The position numbers and the translations under genes were made by a program. DNA of 64,000 nt, from the NCBI RefSeq assembly GCF_003443535.1, contig NZ_CP031946.1, positions 744,001-808,000 of the forward strand, read 5' to 3'. The stretch's first letter is position 1, and every line of letters begins with the position of its first letter. Positions 34,755-44,769 of the stretch are shown here, piece after piece. Source of the DNA: Ruegeria sp. AD91A. GTDB lineage: Bacteria; Pseudomonadota; Alphaproteobacteria; Rhodobacterales; Rhodobacteraceae. The notes beneath the pieces are model-generated. The model did no database searches. It saw nothing but the letters and a program-made list of their open reading frames with translations, and was not told where the DNA came from.

Positions 34755-35309
34755 TTATCGGAGGGGCCGTATAGGCCGGGCAGGGTTTCCGACGACGGTC
34801 TCGCCGACCGGAACGTCTTTTGTCACCACACTACCGGCTCCGATGATGGCGTTGTCGCCGATCGTAACGCCCGGCATGATGATCGCACCGCCACCAATCC
34901 AGACGTTTTCGCCGATAATGACAGGGTGGGCGACTTCAAGGCCCCGAGCGCGTGAGGCAGGGTCTTTCGCGTGTTCGGCGCAATAGATCTGCACCGCAGG
35001 CCCAAGCATCGTGTCGTTCCCAATCGTCACCGGCGCGGTATCGAGCACGACGCAGCCTGCGTTGAAAAACACTCGATCCCCCAAAGACAGGTTTATTCCG
35101 TAGGCACAGTGAAATGGGGCCTCAAGAAAGCAATCCTCACCAACACCAGCAAAAAGTGCTGCCAGTTCCAGCGCGATGGCCCCACGGTCATCCGGCGGAC
35201 ACGTGTTATGGGCATGAACGGCACGACGCGCTTCGGCACGAAGCGCATCCAGTTCCGGGTCAAGGCAGCAATACCACTCGCCCGCTTCCATTTTTTGTCG
35301 CTCGGTCAT
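34755..35309 (-). CDS. Sugar O-acetyltransferase (maltose-acetyltransferase type)
   Basis: A 184-residue hexapeptide-repeat acetyltransferase. The N-terminal maltose-acetyltransferase domain is seen in [35 protein letters not shown]; the left-handed beta-helix follows with [25 protein letters not shown], catalytic His in YCAEHAKDP, and [32 protein letters not shown]. It acetylates a sugar or a related hydroxyl group, substrate unknown. ATG at 35309 is preferred over 35363. It follows the SDR gene after 10 bp and may be co-transcribed with it. Confidence 0.9.
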   Translation of the reverse strand: MTERQKMEAGEWYCCLDPELDALRAEARRAVHAHNTCPPDDRGAIALELAALFAGVGEDCFLEAPFHCAYGINLSLGDRVFFNAGCVVLDTAPVTIGNDTMLGPAVQIYCAEHAKDPASRARGLEVAHPVIIGENVWIGGGAIIMPGVTIGDNAIIGAGSVVTKDVPVGETVVGNPARPIRPLR

Positions 35310-35319
35310 GAGCCCCGGT

Positions 35320-36075
35320 TTAGCGCATACGCAGGGCGCCGTCGATGCGGATGACCTCACCATTCAGATACCCCATCTCAACGATGAACCCAGCCAGTCG
35401 TCCGTATTCATGCGGGTCGCCCAGGCGGGCAGGGTTCGGGACGTCGGCGGCAAGCTGTTGTTGCACCTCTTCGGGCAGACCCGCCAGCATCGGGGTCATG
35501 AAAATGCCCGGCGCGATGGTCATGACCCGAATGCCGGTCGAGGCCAGATCGCGGGCCATCGGCAGCGTCATGCCCACGACGCCTCCTTTGGAGGCCGCGT
35601 AGGCCGCCTGACCCTTTTGCCCGTCAAACGCGGCGATCGAGGCGGTGTTGATGATCACCCCGCGTGCTCCATCTGGTTCGGGGTCATTCTTTGCCATCTC
35701 GGCAGCGGCCAGCCGGGATACGTTGAATGTGCCAACCAGATTGATGTCGATCGTACGCTGGAACGCATCCAAGGGGTGGGGGCCATCCTTGCCAACAGTC
35801 TTGATGCCATAGGCGATACCTGCACAATTCACCGTCGCAGTGATCTTGCCCATCTTTTCCATGCCATGGCGTATGGCGGCAGCCACCGACTGCTCGTCAG
35901 TCACATCCGTCTGCACGAAATGCCCGCCGATCTCGGCGGCAACCTTTGCGCCGCGGTCCGCATCACGATCCAAAATGGTGACCTGCGCGCCTTTCGAGGT
36001 GAAGTGGCGGGCCGTGGCTTCGCCCAGACCGGACGCGCCGCCGGTGATGAGGGCTGCAGTGGTGGACAGCTGCAT
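35320..36075 (-). CDS. SDR-family 3-hydroxyacyl-CoA dehydrogenase-like oxidoreductase
   Basis: A 251-residue short-chain dehydrogenase. Cofactor motif TGGASGLG (11-18), with Asp36 in ILDRDAD at the end of the second strand suggesting NAD rather than NADP; NCAG at 83-86; catalytic S146, Y159, K163 (YAASKGG). The insert and C-terminus ([48 protein letters not shown]) resemble type II 3-hydroxyacyl-CoA dehydrogenases (17-beta-HSD10-like) used in fatty-acid or branched-chain breakdown. ATG at 36075 is preceded by GGAGGAG. A perfect palindrome lies 22 bp upstream. Confidence 0.9.
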   Translation of the reverse strand: MQLSTTAALITGGASGLGEATARHFTSKGAQVTILDRDADRGAKVAAEIGGHFVQTDVTDEQSVAAAIRHGMEKMGKITATVNCAGIAYGIKTVGKDGPHPLDAFQRTIDINLVGTFNVSRLAAAEMAKNDPEPDGARGVIINTASIAAFDGQKGQAAYAASKGGVVGMTLPMARDLASTGIRVMTIAPGIFMTPMLAGLPEEVQQQLAADVPNPARLGDPHEYGRLAGFIVEMGYLNGEVIRIDGALRMR

Positions 36076-36096
36076 GGTGAACTCCTCCCATGGATA

Positions 36097-36110
36097 TGAA
36101 CACTTGTTCA
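36097..36110. promoter_or_regulatory. 14-bp palindrome, likely repressor operator
   Basis: TGAACA-CT-TGTTCA, symmetric 6-bp arms with a 2-bp centre, placed 22 bp before the SDR start codon. Position and shape fit a TetR-type operator, but no regulator gene is adjacent. Confidence 0.5.
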
Positions 36111-36297
36111 ATAACTGCATTTTGGGACCAGTGTCCACATATTTGAGAAAGAGGGATATTGGTTGGCGGGCCAGATCATTCGCCCCGATGCCCTGGCAGA
36201 TCCTCAAGACAACTTAATCCCAACTTCACGAAAACGCGCCTGTTCGTGAACGAAGAACTCAGCGCCGTTGTGTGTTTTTTCACCAGGAGGATCTATT

Positions 36298-37140
36298 ATG
36301 GTTAAGAGTACGAAGCAAATATTGGGTGCAGCTATCGCTGTTCCTGTTTTTGGAATGGTGATGATCGGCAGTGCTGTTGCCGCATCGGAAACTTGCAACT
36401 GGAAAACGGCCCGAAATCTCGCCAACGCCGGCGACTATGCCAGTTTGTGCGATTGTGTGCAGGTGACCCCGAGTTTTCTGGACAGGCTTCAAAAGCGGTC
36501 CGATTTTGAGACAACTTTGAGTGTAACCGGGGCGCAATGCCCGGGGCTGGCCGCGTTGCTGACGGATTTGCCGACGGCAAGCTTGTCTGGTTCGGCGGAA
36601 AACCGGGGTGAAAACCGCGGCTCTGAACTAGGTGGGTCTGAATTTGCCGACGCTGGTAGTGCACCCGGCGGTGAATCCGGTGGTGGCGGAGGTGAGTTTG
36701 GAGGTGGCGCTGACACTGGTGGCGGTGGAGGTAACTCCGGCGGTGGCGGTGGTCAGTCCGGCGGCGGCGGAGGTGAATCCGGCGGTGGCGGTGGTGAGTC
36801 CGGTGGCGGCGGAGGTGAATCCGGCGGTGGCGGTGGCGAGTCCGGTGGCGGCGGAGGTGAATCCGGCGGTGGCGGAGGCGAGTCCGGTGGCGGCGGAGGT
36901 GAATCCGGCGGCGGCGGAGGTGAATCCGGCGGTGGCGGTGGTGAGTCCGGTGGCGGCGGAAGTGAATCCGGCGGCGGTGAAGGCAAAGGTGGGAAAGGCA
37001 ACGGCGGCAAAGGCGGTGGCAAGGGCAATAACGGCCACGGCAATGGCGGCGAGGGCAGCAGCCCGGGTCGCGGCAATAACGCCAACGATGATGAAGGCGG
37101 CGACCGGCCCGGTCGCGGCGGAGGAAAAGACCGCAGATAA
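36298..37140 (+). CDS. Exported Gly-rich heptad-repeat protein
   Basis: A 280-residue protein of unknown function. Residues 1-29 form a signal peptide ending AVAA. The next ~65 residues are a small folded part with four cysteines (C33, C51, C53, C81; CNWKTARNLANAGDYASLCDCVQ), probably disulphide-bonded. From about 124 to 235 it is almost only Gly with E/S, in about a dozen heptads of the ESGGGGG type. The C-terminus is Gly/Lys/Asn-rich (KGGKGNGGKGGGKGNNGHG) then acidic/basic. ATG at 36298 has an AGGAGG site. It is followed by a strong terminator. It may be a surface or matrix protein. Confidence 0.75.
   Translation: MVKSTKQILGAAIAVPVFGMVMIGSAVAASETCNWKTARNLANAGDYASLCDCVQVTPSFLDRLQKRSDFETTLSVTGAQCPGLAALLTDLPTASLSGSAENRGENRGSELGGSEFADAGSAPGGESGGGGGEFGGGADTGGGGGNSGGGGGQSGGGGGESGGGGGESGGGGGESGGGGGESGGGGGESGGGGGESGGGGGESGGGGGESGGGGGESGGGGSESGGGEGKGGKGNGGKGGGKGNNGHGNGGEGSSPGRGNNANDDEGGDRPGRGGGKDRR
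36721..36978 (+). repeat. 21-bp tandem repeats encoding Gly-rich heptads
   Basis: About a dozen units of 21 bp (seven codons, GGx GGx GGx GGx GGx GAx TCC) lie inside the Gly-rich gene. Third positions vary between units (GGC/GGT/GGA, GAA/GAG), while the protein sequence is nearly constant, so the repeat is old or under selection rather than freshly expanded. Confidence 0.85.
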
Positions 37141-37159
37141 GCACAGATTGCCGAATGAA

Positions 37160-37187
37160 AAACGGCCACCCGTTTGGGTGGCCGTTT
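37160..37187. terminator. Bidirectional Rho-independent terminator
   Basis: Perfect 12-bp stem AAACGGCCACCC / GGGTGGCCGTTT with a 4-base loop. On the minus strand the stem runs directly into TTTTT, and on the plus strand into TTTAAATTTT. It separates the convergent Gly-rich gene and tyrS. Confidence 0.88.
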
Positions 37188-37215
37188 AAATTTTGTGCTT
37201 TTCAGACTTGCCGAG

Positions 37216-38463
37216 TTAGCCCAGTTGAGCCAGCGCGTGGCGCTTTTTCCCCGCGCTCAGCTTGATGGGCGAGGACAATGCACCTGCGTCGATCATCAGC
37301 CCGGCATCGGTCAGCGGCGCGTCATCCAGCTTGGCGCCGTTCTCGGCGATCAGGCGCTTGGCCTCCTTGCCGGACTTAGCCAGACCCGTTTTCACGATCA
37401 ACTGGACGATAGAGATCGGTAAGTCTGCTTCCGATAGCGTCAGGGTCGGCAGATCATCTCCGACTCCGCCTTTTTCGAACACTTCGCGGGCAGTGGCTTC
37501 GGCGTTCGCCGCAGCCTGCGCACCGTGGGCCAGAGTCGTCACCTCATTGGCAAGACGGATCTTGGCCTCGTTGATCTCGGACCCTTTCAGCGCGCCCAGG
37601 CGATCGCACTCGTCCACCGGTATTTCGGTGTAGAGCTTCAGGAACCGCCCGACATCAGCGTCGGTGGTATTGCGCCAGAATTGCCAGAACTCATAAGGCG
37701 AACGCATGTCTGCGTTCAACCAAACCGCGCCGTCCTGAGATTTACCCATTTTCTTGCCGTCGCTGGTGGTCAGCAGGGGCGAGGTCAGGCCGTAGATCTC
37801 GTGATCCAGCACGCGACGGGTCAGGTCGATCCCGTTGACGATGTTACCCCACTGGTCGCTGCCGCCCATCTGCAGAACGCAGCCATAGCGGCGGTTCAGC
37901 TCAAGGAAGTCATAGGCCTGCAGGATCATGTAGTTGAATTCAAGGAAGCTGAGCGATTGCTCGCGATCCAACCTAGATTTCACCGATTCAAAGCTTAGCA
38001 TCCGGTTGACCGAAAAATGCCGCCCGATGTCTCGCAGGAAATCGAGGTAATTCAGGTTGTCCAGCCATTCCTCATTGTTCAGCATCAGAGCCTTATTCTC
38101 GGCCTCAGAGTCATAGTCGATAAAGGCCGAGAACACCTTTTTGATGCCCGCGATATTCTCATTGATCTGTTCGGGGCCCAGCAGCGGGCGTTCATCCGCG
38201 CGGAACGAAGGGTCGCCCACCTTGGTGGTGCCGCCGCCCATCAAAGTGATCGGCTGGTGGCCGGTTTTCTGGAACCAGCGCAGCATCATGATCTGGATCA
38301 GGCTGCCCACATGCAACGATTTGGCCGTTGCATCAAAGCCGATATAGGCCGGTTTGCACCCACTGATCAGCGCGTCGTCAAGGCCCTGATAATCGGTGCA
38401 GTCGGCGAGAAAGCCGCGCTCGATCATCGTGGCGATGAAATCCGATTTGGGGTGGTAGGTCAT
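37216..38463 (-). CDS. tyrS: Tyrosyl-tRNA synthetase
   Basis: A 415-residue class I synthetase. HVGS at 51-54 is the HIGH motif, and KMGKS (around 238, in [11 protein letters not shown]) is the KMSKS variant. The region [18 protein letters not shown] is the tyrosine/tRNA site, and the C-terminal ~65 residues ([30 protein letters not shown]) form an S4-like RNA-binding domain. It is divergent from anmK. Confidence 0.96.
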   Translation of the reverse strand: MTYHPKSDFIATMIERGFLADCTDYQGLDDALISGCKPAYIGFDATAKSLHVGSLIQIMMLRWFQKTGHQPITLMGGGTTKVGDPSFRADERPLLGPEQINENIAGIKKVFSAFIDYDSEAENKALMLNNEEWLDNLNYLDFLRDIGRHFSVNRMLSFESVKSRLDREQSLSFLEFNYMILQAYDFLELNRRYGCVLQMGGSDQWGNIVNGIDLTRRVLDHEIYGLTSPLLTTSDGKKMGKSQDGAVWLNADMRSPYEFWQFWRNTTDADVGRFLKLYTEIPVDECDRLGALKGSEINEAKIRLANEVTTLAHGAQAAANAEATAREVFEKGGVGDDLPTLTLSEADLPISIVQLIVKTGLAKSGKEAKRLIAENGAKLDDAPLTDAGLMIDAGALSSPIKLSAGKKRHALAQLG

Positions 38464-38720
38464 ATCGTGCCCTTTGGGTTAATGTTGCGGGGCACTGTAT
38501 AGGCGGCAGCGCAGGAGAGGAAAAGCCACCTTTTCACCTCAGGTGCGGGGTGTGGTCGAGGGTGTCGATCCAGACACGCGCCCTGAGAAAAAAACTGCCG
38601 GGCCGGTGCAGAACGCTTGCCTTTGCGACCCAACAGAAGGCACGTTGGCCGGGCTGCAACCCAAAGGTGAAATTCCGGACCTGGACGCGGCGAATGACAC
38701 AGCCAATTCAGGAGGCAGGC

Positions 38721-39842
38721 TTGGGCCAGACCATCAGGAAACACGGAAAGGTCCGAGCTTTGGGCGCGATGTCCGGCACGTCGATGGACGGGGTTGACGC
38801 GGCGGTGGTGGAAACCGATGGACATTCGATTTACGGGTTTGGGGAAAGCGGATATCGCGCATATTCGGATGCGGAACGCGATGTTTTGCGGGCGGCCCTG
38901 CGGCAGTGGCACGGACCTCAGGTCGATGCGGCGGCCGAGATGGTGACAATCGCCCATGCCGAAGCACTGTCCGAGTTCGAGGACGTGGATCTGATCGGCT
39001 TTCACGGACAGACGCTGGCGCATGAGCCGCGCGGGCGCGGAACGTTTCAGGTCGGTGACGGGCTGGGGTTGGCGCAGGCGCTTGGGCGTCCGGTGGTCTG
39101 GGATTTCCGCAGCGATGATGTGGCGATGGGGGGCGAGGGGGCTCCGCTTGCGCCTTTCTTTCACTTTGCCTGTGCCAAATGGTTCGGCGCGGACCGGCCG
39201 TTGTGCTTCCTGAACCTGGGCGGGGTCGGCAACCTGACCTATGTGGACCCGACGTTCGAAGGCCCCGAAGCGCCCGGTGCGCTGCTGGCATTTGATACAG
39301 GACCGGCCAATGCACCGGTCGATGATCTGATGCAGGCCCGTCTGGGGCTTCCCATGGACCGGGACGGGGCATTAGCCCGAGATGGCACAGTCGAGATGGG
39401 CGCGCTTGAACTGTTTTTGGCCGAGCCGTATTTTTCCCGCATGCCGCCGAAATCCTTGGATCGGAACGATTTTTCGGAAATGATCGGTTTGGTCAAGGAA
39501 CTCAATGACGCTGACGCGGTGGCGACTCTGACCGGTATGTGCGCCGCAGCTGTGGTGCAGGGGATGGAGCACTGTCCGAAACCCCCGTCCTGTGTGTTGG
39601 TCACCGGAGGCGGCAGGCGCAACCCGGTGTTGATGGAGATGTTGCGCGTGTCGCTGGATTGCCCGGTCGAAACGGTTGAGGCGGTGGGGCTGGACGGCGA
39701 CATGCTTGAGGCGCAGGCGTTTGCCTATCTGGCGGTGCGCGTTGCTCGGGGGTTGCCGACCTCTTGCCCCGGAACCACTGGCGTTAAGGCGCTTGTTGGT
39801 GGCGGGGTCGTAAGTTCGGTGTCTATGGACCCGGTTGGATAA
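38721..39842 (+). CDS. anmK: Anhydro-N-acetylmuramic acid kinase
   Basis: A 373-residue ATP-dependent kinase that opens and phosphorylates anhydro-MurNAc during peptidoglycan recycling. Motifs are [44 protein letters not shown] and [20 protein letters not shown] at 38721 is chosen because GGAGG lies 7 bases upstream; an ATG at 38694 is in frame but lacks a ribosome site. It works after NagZ (22.9 kb) in the same pathway. Divergent from tyrS; the 257-bp spacer holds no other gene I can support. Confidence 0.92.
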   Translation: MGQTIRKHGKVRALGAMSGTSMDGVDAAVVETDGHSIYGFGESGYRAYSDAERDVLRAALRQWHGPQVDAAAEMVTIAHAEALSEFEDVDLIGFHGQTLAHEPRGRGTFQVGDGLGLAQALGRPVVWDFRSDDVAMGGEGAPLAPFFHFACAKWFGADRPLCFLNLGGVGNLTYVDPTFEGPEAPGALLAFDTGPANAPVDDLMQARLGLPMDRDGALARDGTVEMGALELFLAEPYFSRMPPKSLDRNDFSEMIGLVKELNDADAVATLTGMCAAAVVQGMEHCPKPPSCVLVTGGGRRNPVLMEMLRVSLDCPVETVEAVGLDGDMLEAQAFAYLAVRVARGLPTSCPGTTGVKALVGGGVVSSVSMDPVG

Positions 39843-39921
39843 CGTGATCCGGAAAACAGTTCAAAAAAACAAATCTTTGTGCAACCGTTACCTCGAACCC
39901 ATGCAGTGAGGGTAAGGCACT

Positions 39922-40212
39922 ATGGCGACCAAAGCAGAGCTTGAATCCGAGTTGGAGAAGCTACGGGAACGAAACGCGTCGTTGGAGGCGCAGGTCGAAA
40001 AGGATCCGGAACCCAAAGAGCCGCCAGAGCGGGTCAAATCATCGGATGAAATCCGGAAACTTCTGGAAGACCACGGAATCGATCTGAGCCAGGTTCAATC
40101 CTTGGGCAATGACGTTGTCGAGGAGTTTGGTCGGTTGCAGAAAGACTATCCGATCACGGCGTTGCTGATTGCATTTTCACTGGGTTACGTCGTCGGGCGT
40201 GCGCAGGGTTAG
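39922..40212 (+). CDS. Small membrane-anchored protein (DUF883/ElaB-like)
   Basis: A 96-residue protein. It has a charged N-terminal coiled coil (ATKAELESELEKLRERNASLEAQVEK), a middle helix region (DVVEEFGRLQKDYPI) and a C-terminal hydrophobic helix ending in a GYVVGRAQG glycine-zipper-like tail. This organisation resembles ElaB/DUF883 proteins, C-terminally anchored in the inner membrane and linked in E. coli to ribosome binding and stress. It is 10 bp before the next membrane protein and probably co-transcribed with it. Confidence 0.75.
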   Translation: MATKAELESELEKLRERNASLEAQVEKDPEPKEPPERVKSSDEIRKLLEDHGIDLSQVQSLGNDVVEEFGRLQKDYPITALLIAFSLGYVVGRAQG

Positions 40213-40222
40213 GAGACCGGTT

Positions 40223-40684
40223 ATGAGCAGACTGAGCAAAAATCTGGTTACGATCTATCGGACCGAACGTTTGATTGCACGCCGCCGCCTTGGAGTGGTT
40301 CAGCAACAGACGATATTGATGGGCATTGCGGGCATCGCGGCATTGTCGGCGGTGGTGCTTTTGAATGTTTCCTTGTTCTTGGCGCTCCAGAGTTCGATGC
40401 CACCAGCCTCGGCGGCGGCGTTGTTGGCCTTTGGAAACCTTATTTTCGCTGGGCTTCTGGTGCTGGTTGCAAAACGCAGCAATGTCGAGGACGAAGTCGC
40501 CCCGGCCGTCGAGGTGCGCGATATGGCCATAGCGGACATTGAAGACGAATTGGAAGAGATGACCGCAGAGGCACGAGAGGTTGTTCAGGCGGTCAAAAGC
40601 ATTGGATCAAATCCTTTGGGGTCCGCAGCGACGCTGTTGGTGCCTCTGATCAATGTATTGATCAAAAGCCGAAGCGACAAATAG
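40223..40684 (+). CDS. Phage-holin-family-like (YqjE-type) membrane protein
   Basis: A 153-residue protein. The N-terminus is basic (SRLSKNLVTIYRTERLIARRRLG), then two hydrophobic helices (TILMGIAGIAALSAVVLLNVSLFLAL and AAALLAFGNLIFAGLLVLVAK), then an acidic helical tail and a final hydrophobic stretch (LGSAATLLVPLINVLI). It resembles the 'phage holin family'/YqjE group, which is chromosomal and not viral. It forms a two-gene unit with the ElaB-like gene, as elaB-yqjE-type pairs do elsewhere. ATG at 40223 has an AGGAGACC leader. Confidence 0.75.
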   Translation: MSRLSKNLVTIYRTERLIARRRLGVVQQQTILMGIAGIAALSAVVLLNVSLFLALQSSMPPASAAALLAFGNLIFAGLLVLVAKRSNVEDEVAPAVEVRDMAIADIEDELEEMTAEAREVVQAVKSIGSNPLGSAATLLVPLINVLIKSRSDK

Positions 40685-40846
40685 GGGCGTCCGTCCTGAC
40701 GCGCTGATGCTGATCCCTGAGATATGGCCAGTTGAAACGAGGAGTTTGTGGGCTTGGCGGGTTTGTACTGAATGATGCCGACCCTTGGTGAGCGCGCCAA
40801 GGGTCGGGGTATCCGCGATGCGGAAAAACTTAACCAAGTCAAAGGT

Positions 40847-41620
40847 TCATCGGCAAACCGGGCCGCTGCTGCGGCGCGCGGTGTCCAGATGGAAATGCCC
40901 TTTATGATAGCGATCGGCATCCGGGCCGAGCACGGTTCCGAACACGCCGCAGGCGCCACTGTGCAACTCTCGCAAAACAGCGCCCTGGTCGTTGTTCCAT
41001 CCGTCCCGAACTGTGATCTGGGTTCCGTCCCGTAGAACGAAGGTTGATATGTCGATCGCCTTTCCGCGCGCATGTTCCGAGATGCGTGCACGCGGCTGGT
41101 TGTTCTGGGTCTTGCAGGCATAATGGCCGACGATCCGCATCCCCTTCAGCCCGCCGCCCAAATTGGCAAAGGCTGGCTTGGCCGTGTTTTCGATCCATGT
41201 TTTCAGCGTGACCGCCGTCTGGCAATCCATCAAAGAGAATTGGCTGAGTGCGATGTCAGAGATCCTGTAAACCCGAACCGGGTTCGTGATCCCGCATCCG
41301 CGGGCCTTTCCGGCGACGGGCTTGCGTGTTTCGCCCAGAATGGTCCAGTCACCACACACGGCGCCCCGTTCCAACATTCGTTCACGACCCACTTCGAATT
41401 GCCGGAACTTGCAGGGCCGCAGGGCAGGACGCTTTGAAACCAGCACCGCAGGTTCCACTGTCACGGCCGGGCCAGCATCCTCAGCCGTTTCTTCCCAGGT
41501 CGGCTCTGGCACAGTCAGATCGGATGAAAGACGGGCCTTGGCGCAAGCGGGCTCTGCGCCTGCGAAGGCTGCGCTTTGACAAAAGAACAAGACAGACAGC
41601 AGAACCTGCTTCATTCTCAC
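40847..41620 (-). CDS. Exported extensin-like family protein
   Basis: A 257-residue protein with a signal peptide (MRMKQVLLSVLFFCQSAAFAGA). The C-terminal ~170 residues carry the extensin-like C-terminal domain: CGITNPVRVYRIS, LMDCQTAVTLKTWIENTAKPAF, IVGHYACKTQNNQ, ARISEHARGKAIDIS and DADRYHKGHFHLDTA, with conserved Cys and metal-ligand-like His residues (SEHARGKAIDI, HKGHFHLD). This is similar to peptidoglycan-peptidase folds of the D-Ala-D-Ala (M15-like) type, so a cell-wall hydrolase role is likely but not proven. Confidence 0.85.
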   Translation of the reverse strand: MRMKQVLLSVLFFCQSAAFAGAEPACAKARLSSDLTVPEPTWEETAEDAGPAVTVEPAVLVSKRPALRPCKFRQFEVGRERMLERGAVCGDWTILGETRKPVAGKARGCGITNPVRVYRISDIALSQFSLMDCQTAVTLKTWIENTAKPAFANLGGGLKGMRIVGHYACKTQNNQPRARISEHARGKAIDISTFVLRDGTQITVRDGWNNDQGAVLRELHSGACGVFGTVLGPDADRYHKGHFHLDTARRSSGPVCR

Positions 41621-41711
41621 TCGTTACTCCGTCGCTTGTGGCTACGTGTACAGAATGATCAATGGGCAACTGTCTGTAAACTCACCTTTTCAGAGATCCT
41701 ATTGTGAACAG

Positions 41712-42131
41712 TTACGCCTTGGGGATATCGAAGCCCGGCGCGGCCAGTTCGAACCCCTCGAACTGGAAACCGGGCGAGACCGTGCAACTGACCAGCGTGT
41801 AATCACCTGTGCTGCGGGCGGCTTGCCAATGGCCTTCCGGGACGATCAGTTGTGGCGCGCCAGCGGAAAGATCTGGTGTCAGCACATGTTCGGTGGTGGG
41901 GCCCTGGTCGTTTGCGCTGAGCGACAGGACAAGCGGCGCGCCGGCATGGTACAGCCAGATCTCGGTCGCATCGACACGGTGCCAGTGGCTGCTTTCGCCA
42001 GCCTGCAACAGGAAGTAGATGCAGGTGCCGGTGGGGCGGCCTTCGTTTTCAGCGCGCCATGTCTCGGCGTACCAGCCACCTTCAGGATGGCGTTGCAGGT
42101 TCAGGCGGTCGATAACCTCTTGTGCAGTCAT
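41712..42131 (-). CDS. Cupin (DUF985/Cupin_5) protein
   Basis: A 139-residue single-domain cupin. The family signature [13 protein letters not shown] is near the N-terminus, followed by [23 protein letters not shown], which contains the metal-binding His pair and Glu, and [14 protein letters not shown]. Members of this group include predicted sugar epimerases; the substrate is unknown. It is divergent from selO, with 85 bp between starts. Confidence 0.9.
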   Translation of the reverse strand: MTAQEVIDRLNLQRHPEGGWYAETWRAENEGRPTGTCIYFLLQAGESSHWHRVDATEIWLYHAGAPLVLSLSANDQGPTTEHVLTPDLSAGAPQLIVPEGHWQAARSTGDYTLVSCTVSPGFQFEGFELAAPGFDIPKA

Positions 42132-42216
42132 GTGGTCCCTCGTGTTTGGGTGCGATTATGCACGGGCAGGCGTGATCCGCTATGGTATTCATGCGCTCGA
42201 GGGATATGTTTACGAA

Positions 42217-43635
42217 ATGACCCTGAAAATCCCCTTCGATAACTCCTATGCCCGACTGCCGGATGCGTTCTTTGCGCGGCAGTCACCGATTCCCGTGCGC
42301 GCGCCAAGGATGATTGCGTTCAACGATGATCTGGCCAAGTTGCTGCGGATTTCGCCCGGAGACGTTGAGGACATGACCGAAGCCTTTGCGGGAAACAGTA
42401 TTCCCGAAGGTGCCGAGCCCATCGCTCAGCTTTATTCCGGGCATCAGTTCGGGCAGTACAACCCGCAACTGGGCGACGGGCGTGCGGTGCTGCTGGGCGA
42501 GACTGTCGGAACGGACGGGGTGCGCCGGGATATTCAACTGAAAGGTTCGGGTCCTACACCGTTTTCCCGCCGGGGCGATGGCCGGGCCTGGCTGGGGCCT
42601 GTTCTGCGGGAATATGTGGTATCCGAGGCAATGCATGCGCTGGGCGTTTCGACCACACGCGCTCTGGCAGCTGTGGAAACCGGTGAGACCGTCTTTCGCG
42701 AAGGTCCGATGCCCGGAGCGGTCCTGACCCGGGTTGCATCCAGCCATCTGCGGGTGGGGACCTTCCAGGTTTTTGCAGCGCGTGGGCAAATGGACAGCCT
42801 GAAGCGCCTGACGGACTACGCCATTGCCCGGCATTACCCCAAGGCAGAAGGTCCCATGGGCCTGCTGCGTTCGGTGCGGGATGCTCAGGCCAGTTTGATT
42901 GCAAAATGGATGAGCGTGGGGTTCATCCATGGGGTGATGAATACCGACAACTGCTCGATCGCGGGCGAGACAATTGATTATGGCCCATGTGCGTTCATGG
43001 ATACGTATCACCCCAACACCGTCTACAGCTCGATTGACCGGATGGGGCGTTATGCTTATTCGAACCAGCCCGATATCGCGGTGTGGAACCTCGCGCAGTT
43101 GGCAACGTCATTGATCCAGCAGATGGACGACAAAGAGGCCGCCGTGGAAGAGGCGACCGAGATCGTCCACGCGATGCCGGATCTTCTGCAACAGAATTGG
43201 TTGTCCCGGTTCCGGGCGAAGATCGGACTGGCATCTGCGGACGAGGGCGATCAGGAACTGATCACCGACCTTCTGAAGCTTATGGCCGAGGGGCAGGCGG
43301 ACTTCACCAATACCTTCCGGGCGCTGGGCGGTTGCAAGGCGCGGGATCAGTTCCTTGCCCCGGAAGCGTTTGACAATTGGGAAGCGGGTTGGCGCATGCG
43401 GTTAGAGCGCGAAGCAGCGCCGCTGGATGTGATGACCGCTGCAAACCCTGCATTCATTCCGCGCAATCACCGGGTCGAACAGATGATCCAGGCAGCCGTA
43501 CAGGGAGATTACGCACCGTTCGACCGGTTGAACGCCGTCCTGGCGCGGCCTTACGAGGATCAGGGTGATGCGGAAGACCTGAGGCGTCCTCCGGCCGAAA
43601 ATGAGGTGGTCCATGCGACGTTTTGCGGGACGTGA
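42217..43635 (+). CDS. selO: Protein adenylyltransferase SelO (YdiU)
   Basis: A 472-residue pseudokinase-fold enzyme that AMPylates proteins in redox stress. Landmark segments are [20 protein letters not shown] (71-90), [24 protein letters not shown] (from 105), HGVMNTDN (~238-245) and [11 protein letters not shown] (~253). The third-last residue is Cys (FCGT is the final tetrapeptide), matching the position of selenocysteine in eukaryotic SelO. The long N-terminal open frame before 42217 is excluded because the family begins with (I/L)[12 protein letters not shown] 6-bp hairpin (GACGCG/CGCGTC, 43634-43650) spans the end. Confidence 0.94.
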   Translation: MTLKIPFDNSYARLPDAFFARQSPIPVRAPRMIAFNDDLAKLLRISPGDVEDMTEAFAGNSIPEGAEPIAQLYSGHQFGQYNPQLGDGRAVLLGETVGTDGVRRDIQLKGSGPTPFSRRGDGRAWLGPVLREYVVSEAMHALGVSTTRALAAVETGETVFREGPMPGAVLTRVASSHLRVGTFQVFAARGQMDSLKRLTDYAIARHYPKAEGPMGLLRSVRDAQASLIAKWMSVGFIHGVMNTDNCSIAGETIDYGPCAFMDTYHPNTVYSSIDRMGRYAYSNQPDIAVWNLAQLATSLIQQMDDKEAAVEEATEIVHAMPDLLQQNWLSRFRAKIGLASADEGDQELITDLLKLMAEGQADFTNTFRALGGCKARDQFLAPEAFDNWEAGWRMRLEREAAPLDVMTAANPAFIPRNHRVEQMIQAAVQGDYAPFDRLNAVLARPYEDQGDAEDLRRPPAENEVVHATFCGT

Positions 43636-43649
43636 CGCGTAGACCGCGT

Positions 43650-44531
43650 CTATTTCCGCAGGATTTCCAACACCGCGGCGCTGACGATCAGGGTGGCGCC
43701 CAGAAACTCCCGCAGGCCGAATGGTTCGCCGGACAGGGCCGCGGCAGAGGCGATACCGACGACGACCTCGCTCATCAGCAGCAGGCCGACCTTTGCGGGA
43801 GACAGTTTTGTAGCTGGCCAGATGGTCATGTAGATCATGGGCAGAATGTAGACAGCCGACAGCATTGCATATCCCGCTATGCGGACCGCTCCTTCCTGTG
43901 TGACGTTTGGCAGCGCCTGGCCCTGAAGCGCCAACAGGCTGACAAGCGACAGCAACAGCGCGCCAAGTACAAAGGCAAAAACCTGACCCGTAATGGTAAT
44001 GCTTCCGGTTTTGTACAAACCCAGAGTGCCCAATGCCCAGCATATGCCCGACGCCAGCGCCAGCCAGTCGCCCAGGTTTTGCGGCCATGGCACGAACCCG
44101 GCACCCCCAAGCACGACAAACAGCCCGCCAAGCCCGCAGATCAGGCCCGCAAGGCGCATCAGGCTCAGGCGTTCTTTCAGAAATACGACGCCCAGAAGCG
44201 TGCCCCATATCGGAGTGAGATAGAACAGCAGGATCGAGCGGACGACGTCGGTGTAGACAAGGCTAATCGAATACAGGCTGAATGCAGCCCCTGTGAACAT
44301 ACCGCTGAGCATCAGATCACGCCATTGCCGGGTCAGCATGTGCCTGTCGGCCCAGATAAAGGGGAACAAAGCAATCAGGGCCGCGCAGTACATGACGATC
44401 CCGGACCAGGGGCCTGTCAGACCGTGATCATAGAAAAACCGCACCGGAATCCAGTAAAGGCCCCACAGCGCGCCGCCCATCACCAGTATGATACTGGCCC
44501 GGGTGCTGTTGTCGGGTTGGCTCAGGCTCAT
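43650..44531 (-). CDS. EamA/DMT-family transporter
   Basis: A 293-residue integral membrane protein with about ten hydrophobic helices in two EamA repeats (for example ASIILVMGGALWGLYWIPVRF and GDWLALASGICWALGTLGLYK). The late segment AKVGLLLMSEVVVGIASAAALSGEPFGLREFLGATLIVSAAV is typical. The start at 44531 (MSLSQPDNSTRAS) is preferred to 44603. It is likely an exporter of a metabolite, with no cargo clue in the neighbours. Its stop is next to the stop of selO (convergent). Confidence 0.85.
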   Translation of the reverse strand: MSLSQPDNSTRASIILVMGGALWGLYWIPVRFFYDHGLTGPWSGIVMYCAALIALFPFIWADRHMLTRQWRDLMLSGMFTGAAFSLYSISLVYTDVVRSILLFYLTPIWGTLLGVVFLKERLSLMRLAGLICGLGGLFVVLGGAGFVPWPQNLGDWLALASGICWALGTLGLYKTGSITITGQVFAFVLGALLLSLVSLLALQGQALPNVTQEGAVRIAGYAMLSAVYILPMIYMTIWPATKLSPAKVGLLLMSEVVVGIASAAALSGEPFGLREFLGATLIVSAAVLEILRK

Positions 44532-44769
44532 CTTGGCCTTGCTTTCGCTGCGCTTCGATGTCGTCACCGGATCGGGATAGAGGGTTGTGGGGCCGGGGAT
44601 CAAGCGGAACCTTTGCTTTGGTATGAAGCAGGGTTCATTCGACGAAATAACGGGCAGATTATCGGAGTCTGGTGGCGTCTCTGATTTGCCGCAGCAGGAA
44701 ACTGAGCTGAGGGGTTGCGCCCCACGTCAGGCATGGCACTTTAGGGGCATTCCACTTGGTCATGGCCTC

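Noticed and set aside
36721..36978. Regular short repeats that might suggest a CRISPR array
   Set aside because: Repeats are contiguous 21-bp units coding for Gly-rich heptads, with no spacers and no cas genes nearby.
40223..40684. Phage holin as evidence of a prophage
   Set aside because: No phage structural, lysis or integrase genes are nearby; the name only reflects a family label for chromosomal membrane proteins.
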